DNA from: Nostocoides jenkinsii Ben 74
GTDB taxonomy: Bacteria > Actinomycetota > Actinomycetes > Actinomycetales > Dermatophilaceae
Length of the DNA: 50,418 nt
NCBI RefSeq assembly: GCF_001046875.1
Contig: NZ_HF571038.1
Location: 346,893 to 397,310, forward strand
Reading direction: 5' to 3'
Below are positions 9,130 to 17,735 of this stretch, one piece after another. Every line of letters starts with the position of its first letter. The stretch's first letter is position 1. The notes beneath the pieces are model-generated. The model worked only from the letters and a program-made list of their open reading frames with translations, was not told the DNA's origin and did no database searches. Position numbers and translations under genes: made by a program.

Positions 9130-9324
9130 TCACTTGCCCAGGAGTCGCTTGACGACCTTGATGTCGGCGGGAGCCACCTCGACGTCGTTGGCGAGACGAC
9201 GCGCGTGCTGCGGGGTCTTCTCGTGGAACTTGTGGACGTGGTTGGCGCGCTGGCGCATGATCTTGCCGCTGCCGGTGACGCGGAAGCGCTTCTTGGCACC
9301 GCTGTGGGTCTTGTTCTTCGGCAT
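9130..9324 (-). CDS. rpmI: 50S ribosomal protein L35
   Basis: 64-residue basic protein starting MPKNKTHSGAKKRFRVTGSG, typical of L35, with ANHVHKFHEKTPQHARRL following. Component of the large ribosomal subunit. The ATG at 9324 has a GGAGATCGGCGAACC leader with GGAG about 11 bases upstream. It lies between infC and rplT in the conserved order, spaced 67 and 69 bp. Confidence 0.98.
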   Translation of the reverse strand: MPKNKTHSGAKKRFRVTGSGKIMRQRANHVHKFHEKTPQHARRLANDVEVAPADIKVVKRLLGK

Positions 9325-9391
9325 GGTTCGCCGATCTCCTTCTGCTTGGTATGGCGTGCCCGGTCTGGGCGGCCGGTGGGTCGTGGTGGAG

Positions 9392-10000
9392 CTAGGCCGG
9401 CTCGGCGGCGTCGTCGAGCGTCACCGGCTCCTGGCCAGCGGCGGGGCCGGCGTCGGCCTGACGGCGGCGCTGCTCGGCGCGTGCCTCGGACTTCCTCTTG
9501 GTCGGGCCGATCACCATGACCATGTTGCGTCCGTCCAGCTTCGGCGACGACTCGACAAAGCCGAGCTCGGCGACCTCCTCGGCAAGCTTCTGCAAGAGGC
9601 GGAAGCCCAACTCGGGGCGCGACTGCTCACGGCCGCGGAACATGATCGTGACCTTGACCTTGTCACCGGCCTTCAAGAACCGCTCGACGTGGCCCTTCTT
9701 GGTGCCGTAGTCGTGGATGTCGATCTTCGGTCGGAGTTTGATCTCCTTGATGACCGTGTTGACCTGGTTCTTGCGGGCTTCCCGGGCCTTCATGGCGGCT
9801 TCGTACTTGTACTTGCCGTAGTCCATGAGCTTGGCGACGGGAGGCTTGGCCATCGGGGCAACCTCGACCAAGTCGAGATCGGCCTCGGCGGCCAAGCGGA
9901 GCGCGTCTTCGACCCGCACGATGCCGACCTGCTCACCGTTGGGTCCGACCAGACGCACCTCGGGGACGCGGATGCGGTCGTTGATGCGGGGCTCGCTGAT
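9392..10000 (-). CDS. infC: Translation initiation factor IF-3 with AUC start
   Basis: IF-3 prevents premature 30S-50S joining and proofreads start-codon choice. The N-domain begins [19 protein letters not shown], the linker contains [10 protein letters not shown], and the C-domain has [20 protein letters not shown] and [16 protein letters not shown]; a charged tail of about 30 residues follows. The start chosen is ATC at 10000: an AAGGAG ribosome site ends seven bases upstream and the protein matches IF-3 from this residue. No ATG or GTG lies nearby; an in-frame extension to 10261 would cross the structured leader and is not IF-3-like. Rare AUU/AUC starts are the known basis of IF-3 autoregulation. 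202 residues. Confidence 0.95.
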   Translation of the reverse strand: MSEPRINDRIRVPEVRLVGPNGEQVGIVRVEDALRLAAEADLDLVEVAPMAKPPVAKLMDYGKYKYEAAMKAREARKNQVNTVIKEIKLRPKIDIHDYGTKKGHVERFLKAGDKVKVTIMFRGREQSRPELGFRLLQKLAEEVAELGFVESSPKLDGRNMVMVIGPTKRKSEARAEQRRRQADAGPAAGQEPVTLDDAAEPA

Positions 10001-10062
10001 TGTGTTGCTCCTTAACGTGCTGTCGGTGCGCTCGCGCTCGATCCTCGACGCCGAAACGACGA

Positions 10063-10091
10063 AGACCTCCCGCGAGGCTCGCGAGAGGTCT
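10063..10091 (-). promoter_or_regulatory. infC: Hairpin in infC leader (attenuator-like)
   Basis: Arms 10063-10076 and 10078-10091 form a stem of about 12 bp with one mismatch (70/84) and a short loop; on the minus strand it is followed by TTCGTCGTTTCGG. It lies 63 bases before the AUC start. Two weaker hairpins lie upstream in the same leader: GCACGC/GCGTGC (10120-10137) and CTCACC/GGTGAG (10145-10158). This may be an L20- or IF3-responsive attenuator; the role is inference. Confidence 0.5.
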
Positions 10092-10263
10092 GGTGCAGTC
10101 GTCGACGGTATGCCGCGGCGCACGCCCGAGAGCGTGCACTGCGCCTCACCAAGGTGAGACCGTGGGACCCGGCCGTGCGAGACGATCGCGGGTGGAAGTC
10201 GACTGCCGTCCACTTCTCTTGAGCATCCGCCGGCCCGAGGGCATGACGGATCAGTTCCCACTC

Positions 10264-10269
10264 AGCATA
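10264..10269 (-). promoter_or_regulatory. Candidate -10 box for the infC operon
   Basis: TATGCT on the minus strand. Initiation about seven bases downstream would give a leader of roughly 255 nt holding the hairpins described above. The 304-bp gap 10001-10304 holds only this leader and promoter region. Confidence 0.35.
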
Positions 10270-10304
10270 CCAGCAGCTGGGCGTGCCTCGTGACCGCCGA
10301 GGGA

Positions 10305-10799
10305 CTAGTCCTCGGCATCGAACTCGCCGGCCAGCCAGGCCGTCCCGACCTCTTGCTCGACCTGGAGGGCAGTCGTGAAGAGGTCGGCGATGACTCCCTC
10401 CAGCTTGCCGCCGACAAGCGGAATCGACACCTTGATGTCGCCGTCGATGGTCTCGGTGGTGACACCGGCCGCCTCGGTAAGGGTGATGGTGCCCGTCATG
10501 GAGCCGGGCTTGCCCGGAACGGACAGGGTCATGCTCGCTCGATCGGTGCCGGTCCAGGACTCGCGCTGCTCGGTTTTGATCGACTCGCCGACGAATGACT
10601 TGGCGAACGACGCCAGGCCGTCGGTCGAGCGGGTGAGGTCGATGGCGACATCCATCCCCCGGCCGGTCTGCGACACCGAAACGGAATGAGCGTCGACCAA
10701 CTGGTCCTGCGCCACGAACTCCCGGAACTCAGGGTCGGCCAACATGGCGTAGACCTCGTCGAGCGGCGCGGCATACGTCAGAACGTGCCGGAACTTCAT
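10305..10799 (-). CDS. DUF2505 domain-containing protein
   Basis: 164 residues that match the actinobacterial DUF2505 family, a START/SRPBCC-like fold: the N-terminal strand MKFRHVLTYAAPLDEVYAMLADPEF, GMDVAIDLTRSTDGLASFAKSF, and the ending GGKLEGVIADLFTTALQVEQEVG. A lipid- or hydrophobe-binding role is assumed for the fold; no function is established. It lies downstream of sseB on the same strand with a 51-bp gap that contains one GTATGCCG copy. Confidence 0.85.
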   Translation of the reverse strand: MKFRHVLTYAAPLDEVYAMLADPEFREFVAQDQLVDAHSVSVSQTGRGMDVAIDLTRSTDGLASFAKSFVGESIKTEQRESWTGTDRASMTLSVPGKPGSMTGTITLTEAAGVTTETIDGDIKVSIPLVGGKLEGVIADLFTTALQVEQEVGTAWLAGEFDAED

Positions 10800-10850
10800 C
10801 GATGCACCTATCCACGCGCGGTCAGTCGGGCGCCTCGCAGTGTATGCCGC

Positions 10851-11618
10851 TCACGTCAGTCGGAAGGTGAGCCCGTCGACCCGGGCACGGAACTCGCCGT
10901 CGGTGGCGAGGCGCTCCCCGAGGGCGGTGACGAGGGCCGCTACCGCGTCCCGGTCCAGGCCGGGGACCAGCGTCAAGGCCAGGCCGAGCGTGCCGGGTGG
11001 GTCCGCGGCATACAACGTATGGGCCGTGATCCGCACCTCCCCGGCGATGGCCGCGGCGACGCTGTCGGCGACGAAGGGGTCCCGGTCGGCCGGCTGCCAC
11101 GGGCGCGCCATCGCCAAGGCCCAGACCTGGCTGGGCCGCAGTTCGCGAGCACCGGTGGAACCGAGATTGAGGACGATGACATCGCAGCCCTCTGCGATGG
11201 CCGCCTGCGCGAGGCGGTCGGCCGTGACCGGGACGGGCCGGGCCGCCGCATCCCAGGCCGCGAGTTCGGCCAGTCCGGTGAATGCAGGCAGCGCCTTGCG
11301 ACCGTCGGGCGCGACGAGGGTCACCAGGGCCATGTCGACGCTCGCGTCGTGCACGAGGCCAGCCGCCCCGGTGACGATCTCGTCGGCGTGGGCGACCACC
11401 GCGACGAGGAAGCGCGTGGTGGGCAGGAGCCGCATCACCGCGGAGTCGTCCCCCTCGGCGAGCGCGGCGACGACGGCCGGGTCGCTGGCACCCGCGTCGG
11501 TCTCGAACCCGCTCGGGCTGAGGTCTCGGCGGGCCCCCCACGGCGTGCCTGCCGAGTCGGTCGCGTCCGGTCCGGCAACGCGATCGGGATGCCGGGCGTG
11601 GTCTCGGCGATTGGTCAT
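10851..11618 (-). CDS. SseB-family protein
   Basis: 255 residues with the SseB N-terminal domain (DPAVVAALAEGDDSAVMRLLPTTRFLVAVV, ALVTLVAPDGRKALPAFTGLAEL, LAQAAIAEGCDVIVLNLGS). SseB-domain proteins occur widely in actinobacteria without a settled function; the name comes from an enterobacterial rhodanese neighbour and should not be over-read. No signal peptide or membrane segment is seen. The start overlaps the yihY stop by four bases, so it belongs to the transcription unit running from hisD. Confidence 0.85.
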   Translation of the reverse strand: MTNRRDHARHPDRVAGPDATDSAGTPWGARRDLSPSGFETDAGASDPAVVAALAEGDDSAVMRLLPTTRFLVAVVAHADEIVTGAAGLVHDASVDMALVTLVAPDGRKALPAFTGLAELAAWDAAARPVPVTADRLAQAAIAEGCDVIVLNLGSTGARELRPSQVWALAMARPWQPADRDPFVADSVAAAIAGEVRITAHTLYAADPPGTLGLALTLVPGLDRDAVAALVTALGERLATDGEFRARVDGLTFRLT

Positions 11619-12505
11619 GTCGGGGCCCCAGTCGTGGCGGGTGCGGTGGCGGGTGAGCTCGCGGTCGCAGCCCAGGCCGCGGCATACATGCAGATGCGGG
11701 AGAAGTAGTAGATCCAGACGAGCAGGATGAGGGAGATCCCGAAGGATTGGAAAGCGGGCTGCGTGGTGGTGGAGGCGAGCAGCCGGCCGGAGAGTTGCTT
11801 CAGGATCTCGAAGAGGACAGCCCCGAGGAGAGCGCCCGAGACCAAGGCGCGGTGCGCGAGGTTCGGCGGCGCGAACCGGCGGAAGAGGACGAAGAAGAAC
11901 AGCGTGCCCATGGCCGTGCCGCTCGCGACCGAGGCACCGTCGAGGACCAGCCGCACGAAAGCGTTGGTGTCCGGGGCGTGCCGGGTCACAGCGGCGAGAA
12001 GCCCGCTCGCAATCAGGCCGACAAGGAGTACGGCACCGATGGCCAGGAGTGAGACGAGGTTCTGGAGGTAGGCGATGACGACATTCGGCTGCTTGGTGCC
12101 GTCGGCGCCGAACACCGTCGTGAGCCCCGAGCGAAGGTCAGACATCCAACTGACACCGGCATAGAGCACCGCGACGAGACCGAACCCCGCCGCGGTCGCC
12201 GCCGTGGATTCCAGGGTGGCGAGCGACAATTGATGGGCGCCTGGTCCGATCACCCCCGGCAGCATCGACTCCAGGGTGCGAGCCAGGTCGTTGCGGGCCT
12301 CGGGGAAGACGCGCGCAAAGGTGCCGACTGCGGCGAAGGCCAGCGCGCACAGCGGGAACAGCGACAAGAAGGCGTAGTAGGTGACAGCCGCCGCGAGCAG
12401 CGACCCCTGGGCGTCGAGGTAGTGGCGCGTGGCGCACCAGAGGTGATCGACCAGCGGCGAGCGTCGACGCAACTGCTCGACGCGATCTCGCACGGCGAGC
12501 CTCAA
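11615..12505 (-). CDS. YihY/BrkB-family inner membrane protein
   Basis: 296 residues with about six membrane helices, including [26 protein letters not shown] (about residues 35-60), [37 protein letters not shown], and a C-terminal [22 protein letters not shown]. The [10 protein letters not shown] signature is typical of the YihY/BrkB family (formerly mis-called RNase BN). Function unknown; proposed transport or envelope role. It overlaps priA upstream and sseB downstream by four bases each, indicating tight translational coupling with the his genes. Confidence 0.92.
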   Translation of the reverse strand: MRLAVRDRVEQLRRRSPLVDHLWCATRHYLDAQGSLLAAAVTYYAFLSLFPLCALAFAAVGTFARVFPEARNDLARTLESMLPGVIGPGAHQLSLATLESTAATAAGFGLVAVLYAGVSWMSDLRSGLTTVFGADGTKQPNVVIAYLQNLVSLLAIGAVLLVGLIASGLLAAVTRHAPDTNAFVRLVLDGASVASGTAMGTLFFFVLFRRFAPPNLAHRALVSGALLGAVLFEILKQLSGRLLASTTTQPAFQSFGISLILLVWIYYFSRICMYAAAWAATASSPATAPATTGAPT

Positions 12506-13239
12506 GGACGGCCGGCGACGTCCAACGCGTCAGGCAGGGTGAAGGCGTTCTTGTAGAGCGCGGACCCGATGATCGCACCCTCGACGCCGATGCCGACGAG
12601 GTCGCGAATCGCCGCGATATCGGCCAGCGTCGAGACACCACCGGAGGCGACCAGCGGGGCGTTCGTGCGCGCGGCGACCGCGGCCAGCAGGTCGAGATTG
12701 GGCCCGGCGAGCATGCCGTCCTTGTTGACATCTGTCACCACGTAGCGGGCGCAGCCCTCGGAATCGAGGCGCGCCAGCACCTCCCAGAGATCACCGCCCT
12801 CTCGGGTCCAACCGCGGGCGGCCAGTCGTTCCCCGCGCACGTCTAGGCCGATGGCGACGCGGTCGCCGTAGGCGGCGATCGCCCGCGCGGTCCACTCCGG
12901 GTTCTCCAGGGCCGCGGTGCCGACGTTGACGCGTCGGCAGCCCGTCGCGAGTGCCCGCCGAAGCGATTCTTCGTCGCGGATGCCACCGCTGAGCTCGACG
13001 GCGATGTCGAGTTTGCCCACGATCGTGGCGAGCAGGTCGGCATTGGAGCCGCGACCAAAGGCGGCGTCGAGGTCCACGAGGTGAATCCACTCGGCGCCTT
13101 GCTCCTGCCAGGCGAGGGCGGCATCGACCGGGTCGCCGAACTCCCAGCCGGAGCCGGCGATGCCCTGTTGCAGTTGCACCGCCCGCCCATCCGACACATC
13201 GACGGCGGGCAGTAGTTCGAGACGGGGGGCGTCGGTCAT
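12502..13239 (-). CDS. priA: PriA: bifunctional HisA/TrpF isomerase
   Basis: (beta-alpha)8 barrel of 245 residues. In actinobacteria PriA isomerises both ProFAR (histidine pathway) and phosphoribosylanthranilate (tryptophan pathway). Seen: [20 protein letters not shown] with the first catalytic Asp, [55 protein letters not shown] with the second catalytic Asp, and [13 protein letters not shown]. Start ATG at 13239 ([10 protein letters not shown]); an in-frame extension to 13332 is low-complexity and unlikely. It lies downstream of hisH and overlaps yihY. Dual activity is inferred from the actinobacterial type and cannot be read directly here. Confidence 0.93.
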   Translation of the reverse strand: MTDAPRLELLPAVDVSDGRAVQLQQGIAGSGWEFGDPVDAALAWQEQGAEWIHLVDLDAAFGRGSNADLLATIVGKLDIAVELSGGIRDEESLRRALATGCRRVNVGTAALENPEWTARAIAAYGDRVAIGLDVRGERLAARGWTREGGDLWEVLARLDSEGCARYVVTDVNKDGMLAGPNLDLLAAVAARTNAPLVASGGVSTLADIAAIRDLVGIGVEGAIIGSALYKNAFTLPDALDVAGRP

Positions 13240-13258
13240 GGCTCCTGCTGAGTTGGCG

Positions 13259-13289
13259 GGGAATCCTGAGCTTGATCGGGAATCCTGAG
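13259..13289. repeat. Two-copy direct repeat between hisH and priA
   Basis: GGGAATCCTGAG occurs at 13259-13270 and 13278-13289 (19-bp period) in the 74-bp hisH-priA gap. No function is evident. Confidence 0.6.
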
Positions 13290-13313
13290 TGGACGCTTCG
13301 GGTCGGCGGGTGG

Positions 13314-13955
13314 TCACAGCGTGCCCACCCAATTGCGGAGCAGCTGCAAACCCGCGTCACCGGACTTCTCGGGATGGAACTGCGTCGCGCTGAGCGGGCC
13401 GTTCTCGACCGCGGCCACGAATGTCGTCCCGTAGTCGCAGGTGGTGACCAGGGGTGCCCGGCTGGCCATGAAACCGTCGGCGACGGGGAGATTCCAGGAG
13501 AGCGCGGCATACGAGTGCACGAAGTAGAACCGTTCGTCCTCGACGCCGGCGAACAGCCGCGATCCGGAGGGCGGAGTCACCGTGTTCCAGCCCATGTGCG
13601 GCACGACCGCTGCCGGGAGTCGGTCGACCAGGCCGGGCCACTCCCCCAGTCCGTCTTGCGTGGTATCGCTGGGCTCGGTCGAGCCGTCGAACAGGGCCTG
13701 CATCCCGACGCAGATGCCGAGGACGGGGCGGCCACCGGACAGCCGGATGTCGATCAGGCGGGGGGCGTCGACGGCGCGCAGGCCGGCGAGGCAGGCGTGG
13801 AAGTTGCCGACGCCGGGGACGAACAGCCCATCGCAGGACGCCACCATCGCCGGATCCGCGGTGAGGTGCACGCTGGCCCCCACATGTTCGAGGGCACGGA
13901 CGGCCGAGCGGACGTTGCCGCTGCCGTAATCGAGGACGACGACCTCCGGCATCAC
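13314..13955 (-). CDS. hisH: Imidazole glycerol phosphate synthase, glutaminase subunit
   Basis: Class I glutamine amidotransferase, 213 residues, giving ammonia to HisF for ring closure in histidine synthesis. Features: [21 protein letters not shown] at the N-terminus, the nucleophile Cys in [28 protein letters not shown], and the catalytic His-Glu in [13 protein letters not shown]. The start overlaps the preceding gene by four bases. The partner hisF is not present in this window; priA and then yihY follow instead. Confidence 0.97.
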   Translation of the reverse strand: MMPEVVVLDYGSGNVRSAVRALEHVGASVHLTADPAMVASCDGLFVPGVGNFHACLAGLRAVDAPRLIDIRLSGGRPVLGICVGMQALFDGSTEPSDTTQDGLGEWPGLVDRLPAAVVPHMGWNTVTPPSGSRLFAGVEDERFYFVHSYAALSWNLPVADGFMASRAPLVTTCDYGTTFVAAVENGPLSATQFHPEKSGDAGLQLLRNWVGTL

Positions 13956-14605
13956 GAACCTCCTCGCCGCCGGCTTGGATGAGCGACTTCGGCCAGGTGC
14001 GCAGCCTCGTCGCGCATCAGCGCATCGAAGCGCGCCACGGACTCGCCGTCCGGCTCGACCAAGCTGCCGTATGCCGCGTCGGCCTCCACGAGCAGATCCC
14101 GCCCCGGCAGGCGCAGGGCCTCGTGCACGCCCGCCAACCAGGTGAGGGCATCGACCGGGGTCGCGGCCAGCGCCTCGACTACCTGGGACAGCGCCGCCCG
14201 TCCGGCACCGGTGAACTCGACCAGGTCTTCGGCTTCAGCCGGCCGCAGCCCGGGCGCCCGGACGGGGCCTCCATCGGGCAGCCAGACGACCCACCGGGGC
14301 ACAGTGCGCCACCCACGCGGCTGGACGACCACTACTCCGCGGCGGCCGGTGACGAAGAACCCGATCGACGGCCGTAGGGACGTGTGCAGCGGGCGCGCCG
14401 CGAGCGCCATCCGGGCGTCGTCGTAGGGGGCGGCGGCCCGAGCGCGATCGTTCGCCGGCGTCACCGCGCACCACTGCCCGAGCGGGGTGATGTGCACCGA
14501 GACGAGCCCGCGGCGAGCCCACGGCGTCACCCGGTCGGGGCGGGCGTGGGTCAGCAAGAGCCCGCCGACGGGACGACGGGTCGTGGGGGTGGGGGACGGC
14601 GGCAT
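13952..14605 (-). CDS. Unrecognised protein between hisB and hisH
   Basis: About 217 residues from ATG 14605 to the stop at 13952. An indel in hisB makes it look fused to HisB, but it is probably a separate gene starting six bases after the hisB stop. Visible segments: a beta-rich N-terminal part ([29 protein letters not shown]), [20 protein letters not shown] and [13 protein letters not shown], then a helical C-terminal half with Asp/Glu-rich stretches ([30 protein letters not shown]). No membrane segment. Actinobacterial his operons often carry an uncharacterised gene here; I cannot assign a function. Confidence 0.65.
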   Translation of the reverse strand: MPPSPTPTTRRPVGGLLLTHARPDRVTPWARRGLVSVHITPLGQWCAVTPANDRARAAAPYDDARMALAARPLHTSLRPSIGFFVTGRRGVVVVQPRGWRTVPRWVVWLPDGGPVRAPGLRPAEAEDLVEFTGAGRAALSQVVEALAATPVDALTWLAGVHEALRLPGRDLLVEADAAYGSLVEPDGESVARFDALMRDEAAHLAEVAHPSRRRGGS

Positions 14606-14610
14606 ACGAA

Positions 14611-15211
14611 CTAAAGCGCACCCTTCGTGCTCGGTATGCCGCTCACCCGCGGGGTCCGGCGCGGTCGCCGCGCGCAGGGCCCGGGCGAACGCCTTGAACT
14701 GGGCCTCGACGAGGTGGTGCGGGTCGCGACCGGCCAGGACCCGGATGTGCAGGGCGATCTGGGCACGGAAGGCAATGGTCTCGAAGACGTGCCGGGTGAG
14801 CGAACCGAGGTACTGGGAGCCGATGAGGACGTAGATCTGGCCGTCGGGTTCGCCCTCGTGGACGCAATAGGGCCGACCGGCCACGTCGACGACGGCCTGC
14901 ACAAGCGCCTCGTCGAGCGGGACCGTGGCGTCGCCGAAGCGGGCAATGCCGCGCTTATCGCCCAGGGCTTCGCCGAGGGCCTCGCCGAGGACGATCGCGA
15001 CATCCTCGACGGTGTGGTGGGCGTCGATGTGGAGGTCGCCGCTCGCCTCGATCTCGAGGTCGATCAGGGAGTGGCGCGCCAGGGCCGTGAGCATGTGGTC
15101 GTAGAACCCGACGCCGGTGGCGATCCGGGACTGGCCGGTGCCGTCGAGGTTGACGACCACGCGAACCTCGGACTCGCTGGTGCGGCGCGTGCGGGTGGCG
15201 GTGCGGGCCAT
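14611..15211 (-). CDS. hisB: Imidazoleglycerol-phosphate dehydratase (frameshift near 3' end)
   Basis: Mn-dependent dehydratase of histidine synthesis. N-terminal [22 protein letters not shown], the metal-binding pattern [39 protein letters not shown] and a second half-domain with [27 protein letters not shown]. The reading frame shifts after AATAPDP: in the next frame the typical ending [13 protein letters not shown] and TAG (14611-14613) follow at once. Removing one base from GGGG at 14651-14654 restores a 199-residue enzyme of normal length. Without correction the frame reads on through the next gene as an apparent 419-residue fusion. ATG at 15211 follows hisC by one base. Confidence 0.93.
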
Positions 15212-15212
15212 G

Positions 15213-16358
15213 TCAGCGTGCCTTTCTGTCCGAGAGCCGGTGGTCGTCGCCGAGGGCAGCGAGGGCGTCGAGGAAGGCCGAGGTCTCCTGCGGAGTCCCG
15301 GCAGTCACCCGAAGATAGTGCGGGATGCCGACGTCGCGCACCAAGACGTCCTGGTCGAGCAGCGCCTGCCAGGTGCGCGCCGAGTCGGCCAGCCCACCGA
15401 AGAGCACGAAGTTGGCGTCGCTCGGCACGGGGCGGTAGCCCATCTCGGTGAGTTCGACGACGATGCGGTCGCGCTGGTCTTTGACGACATCCACGGTGGA
15501 CAGCATGGTGTCGGCGTGCCGGAGAGCGGCCCGGGCGACGGCCTGGCTCGGTGCGGAGAGGTGGTAGGGCATCCGCACCAAACGCAGCAGGTCGATCAGT
15601 TCGGGATCGGCGGCGAGGTAGCCCAGCCGCCCCCCGGCCAGCGCGAAGGCCTTGCTCAGCGTGCGGGTCACGACAAGGCGTTCGCGGCCGGCGAGCAGGG
15701 ACAGGGCTGTCGGGGTGCCGCGGCGGGCGAACTCGGCATACGCCTCGTCGACGACGACCACCGCGTGCGGGGCGGCGAAGTAGGCAGCCTCGATCACGTC
15801 GAGGCCGACCGCCGTGCCGGTCGGGTTGTTGGGCGAGCAGATGAAGACGAGGTGGGGGTCGATGTCGGCGACCTGCGCGCCCACCGATTCCGGGTCCAAG
15901 GTGAACAGTCGGGCCGGGTCCTGGCTACGCCGGCCATGCGTCCACTGCGTCCCCGTCGTCGTCGCGATGATCGCGTGCATCGAATAGGACGGGGTGAAGC
16001 CGATCGCGCGCCGGCCGGGGCCGCCGAAGGACTGCAACAGGTGCAGCAGCACCTCATTGGAGCCGTTGCCGGCCCACACCTGGTCCGGCCCGATCTCGGT
16101 CCCGCTCCGGCTGAGGTATGCCGCCAGCGCCCCCCGCAGGTCGGTGAACTCGCGATCGGGGTAGCGATTGAGAGTGGGCAGCACCGTCGTCAGCTCGGCG
16201 AGCATGTCGCTGACCACCTCGGGAGGGACGGGGTAGGAGTTCTCGTTGGTGTTGAGGGCGGCGCGCACGGTCAATTGCGTTGCGCCATAAGGCTTTTCGT
16301 CCTGCAGATCGGAGCGCAGCAGGGCGCGAAGCCCGGTCGCTGGGCGTGGGTCGGTCAT
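15213..16358 (-). CDS. hisC: Histidinol-phosphate aminotransferase
   Basis: Fold type I PLP enzyme, 381 residues, converting imidazole-acetol phosphate and glutamate to histidinol phosphate. Features: [32 protein letters not shown] (phosphate-binding), [25 protein letters not shown] and the PLP-lysine motif [17 protein letters not shown]. Arg in [12 protein letters not shown] closes the active site. ATG at 16358 lies four bases after the hisD stop; the frame extends upstream to 16589 but that part is a shadow of hisD. Confidence 0.97.
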   Translation of the reverse strand: MTDPRPATGLRALLRSDLQDEKPYGATQLTVRAALNTNENSYPVPPEVVSDMLAELTTVLPTLNRYPDREFTDLRGALAAYLSRSGTEIGPDQVWAGNGSNEVLLHLLQSFGGPGRRAIGFTPSYSMHAIIATTTGTQWTHGRRSQDPARLFTLDPESVGAQVADIDPHLVFICSPNNPTGTAVGLDVIEAAYFAAPHAVVVVDEAYAEFARRGTPTALSLLAGRERLVVTRTLSKAFALAGGRLGYLAADPELIDLLRLVRMPYHLSAPSQAVARAALRHADTMLSTVDVVKDQRDRIVVELTEMGYRPVPSDANFVLFGGLADSARTWQALLDQDVLVRDVGIPHYLRVTAGTPQETSAFLDALAALGDDHRLSDRKAR

Positions 16359-16362
16359 CAAA

Positions 16363-17700
16363 TCAGAACTCCCCAGCCGACGCGAATCGCGCAGTGACGG
16401 CCTCGCCGTGGGCCGGTAGATCCTCGGCTTGAGCCAAGGTGACGATGTGGTCCGCCACGTCGGCCAGTGCCGCCCGGGAGTAGTCCACGACGTGCACCCC
16501 GCGAAGGAAGGACTGCACCGACAGGCCGCTGCTGTGACAGGCGCAGCCCCCGGTGGGCAGCACGTGATTGGATCCGGCGGCGTAGTCACCGAGCGAGACG
16601 GGCGCGTAGGCGCCGACGAAGATGGCGCCGGCGTTGCGCACGCGGGCGGCGACCCGCTGCGGGTCCGCGGTCATGATCTCGAGGTGCTCCGCGGCATACG
16701 CATTGACGACGGCGAGGCCGGTGTCGAGATCGTCGACGAGGACGATCGCCGACTGGGTGCCGGTGAGGGCTTCGATGACGCGCTCACTGTGCTTGGTGAC
16801 GGCGGCGCGGCGGGCGACTGCGTCGACGACGCGGTCCGCGAGGGCGGCGTCGTCGGTGACCAGCACCGAGGCGGCGAGCGGGTCGTGCTCGGCCTGGCTG
16901 ATCAGATCGGCCGCCACGAACTCGGCATCGGCCGAGGCGTCGGCCAGGATCGCGATCTCGGTGGGTCCGGCCTCGGCGTCGATGCCGATCACGCCCTTGA
17001 GCAGGCGTTTTGCCGCGGCGACATAGATATTGCCGGGGCCGGTCACGAGGCTGACGGGCTCGCAGGTGTCGTCGCCGTCGGTGAAGCCGTAGGCGAAGCC
17101 CGCGATAGCTTGGGCGCCGCCCATCGCATACACCTCCTCGACGCCCACGAGGGCACACGCGGCGAGGATGGTGGGGTGCGGGTAGCCCGCGAGGTGGCCG
17201 ACGTTTTCGCGTTGCGGCGGGCTCGCGACCGCGAGGGAGCCGACGCCCGCGATCTGGGCCGGCACGACGTTCATGACCACGGAGCTGGGATAAACGGCCC
17301 GGCCACCGGGGACATAGAGGCCCACTCGATCGACGGGAATCCACCGCTCGGTGACCGTGGCGCCGTCGGTCACGGTGGTGGTGACGTCGTCGCGGGCTTG
17401 GTCGGCGTGCACCGTCCGGACGCGCTCGATGCAAACTTCCAGGGCGCGGCGCACGTTGGGATCAAGCCCGGCCAGGGCCGCGGCGAGGACGTCGGCCGGC
17501 ACCCGCAGGTGCTCGGGCCGCACGCCGTCGAACCGCTCGGCAAGCTCGCGCAGTGCTTCTGCGCCACCGCGGCGGACCTCGTCGCAGATGGGCTCGACGT
17601 CCGACAGGGCGGCGTCGACGTCGAATTGCGCCCGGGGCAGCCCGTCGCGAAGCTCACGCAGGGACAGGGTCCGGCCCCGCAGATCCAGACGCTGCAACAT
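16363..17700 (-). CDS. hisD: Histidinol dehydrogenase
   Basis: Zn-dependent NAD enzyme, 445 residues, carrying out the last two oxidations of histidine synthesis. Features: [82 protein letters not shown], and [18 protein letters not shown]. The signature usually reads [13 protein letters not shown], so the Cys-His pair here is slightly unusual. First gene of the his unit. ATG at 17700 is preceded at seven bases by TAGAAT, so the mRNA is probably leaderless. Confidence 0.97.
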   Translation of the reverse strand: MLQRLDLRGRTLSLRELRDGLPRAQFDVDAALSDVEPICDEVRRGGAEALRELAERFDGVRPEHLRVPADVLAAALAGLDPNVRRALEVCIERVRTVHADQARDDVTTTVTDGATVTERWIPVDRVGLYVPGGRAVYPSSVVMNVVPAQIAGVGSLAVASPPQRENVGHLAGYPHPTILAACALVGVEEVYAMGGAQAIAGFAYGFTDGDDTCEPVSLVTGPGNIYVAAAKRLLKGVIGIDAEAGPTEIAILADASADAEFVAADLISQAEHDPLAASVLVTDDAALADRVVDAVARRAAVTKHSERVIEALTGTQSAIVLVDDLDTGLAVVNAYAAEHLEIMTADPQRVAARVRNAGAIFVGAYAPVSLGDYAAGSNHVLPTGGCACHSSGLSVQSFLRGVHVVDYSRAALADVADHIVTLAQAEDLPAHGEAVTARFASAGEF

Positions 17701-17707
17701 GCCGTCG

Positions 17708-17713
17708 ATTCTA
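17708..17713 (-). promoter_or_regulatory. -10 box for leaderless hisD
   Basis: TAGAAT on the minus strand, followed by seven bases and the hisD ATG (17700). This predicts transcription starting at or next to the A of the start codon. The box lies in the 35-bp gap after glnE. Confidence 0.6.
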
Positions 17714-17735
17714 GGCGGGACCCGCGAGCCGGGTC

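Noticed and set aside
10001-10261. 87-codon N-terminal extension of infC up to 10261
   Set aside because: Not IF-3-like, and it crosses the leader hairpins and a candidate promoter; the AUC start has a proper ribosome site.
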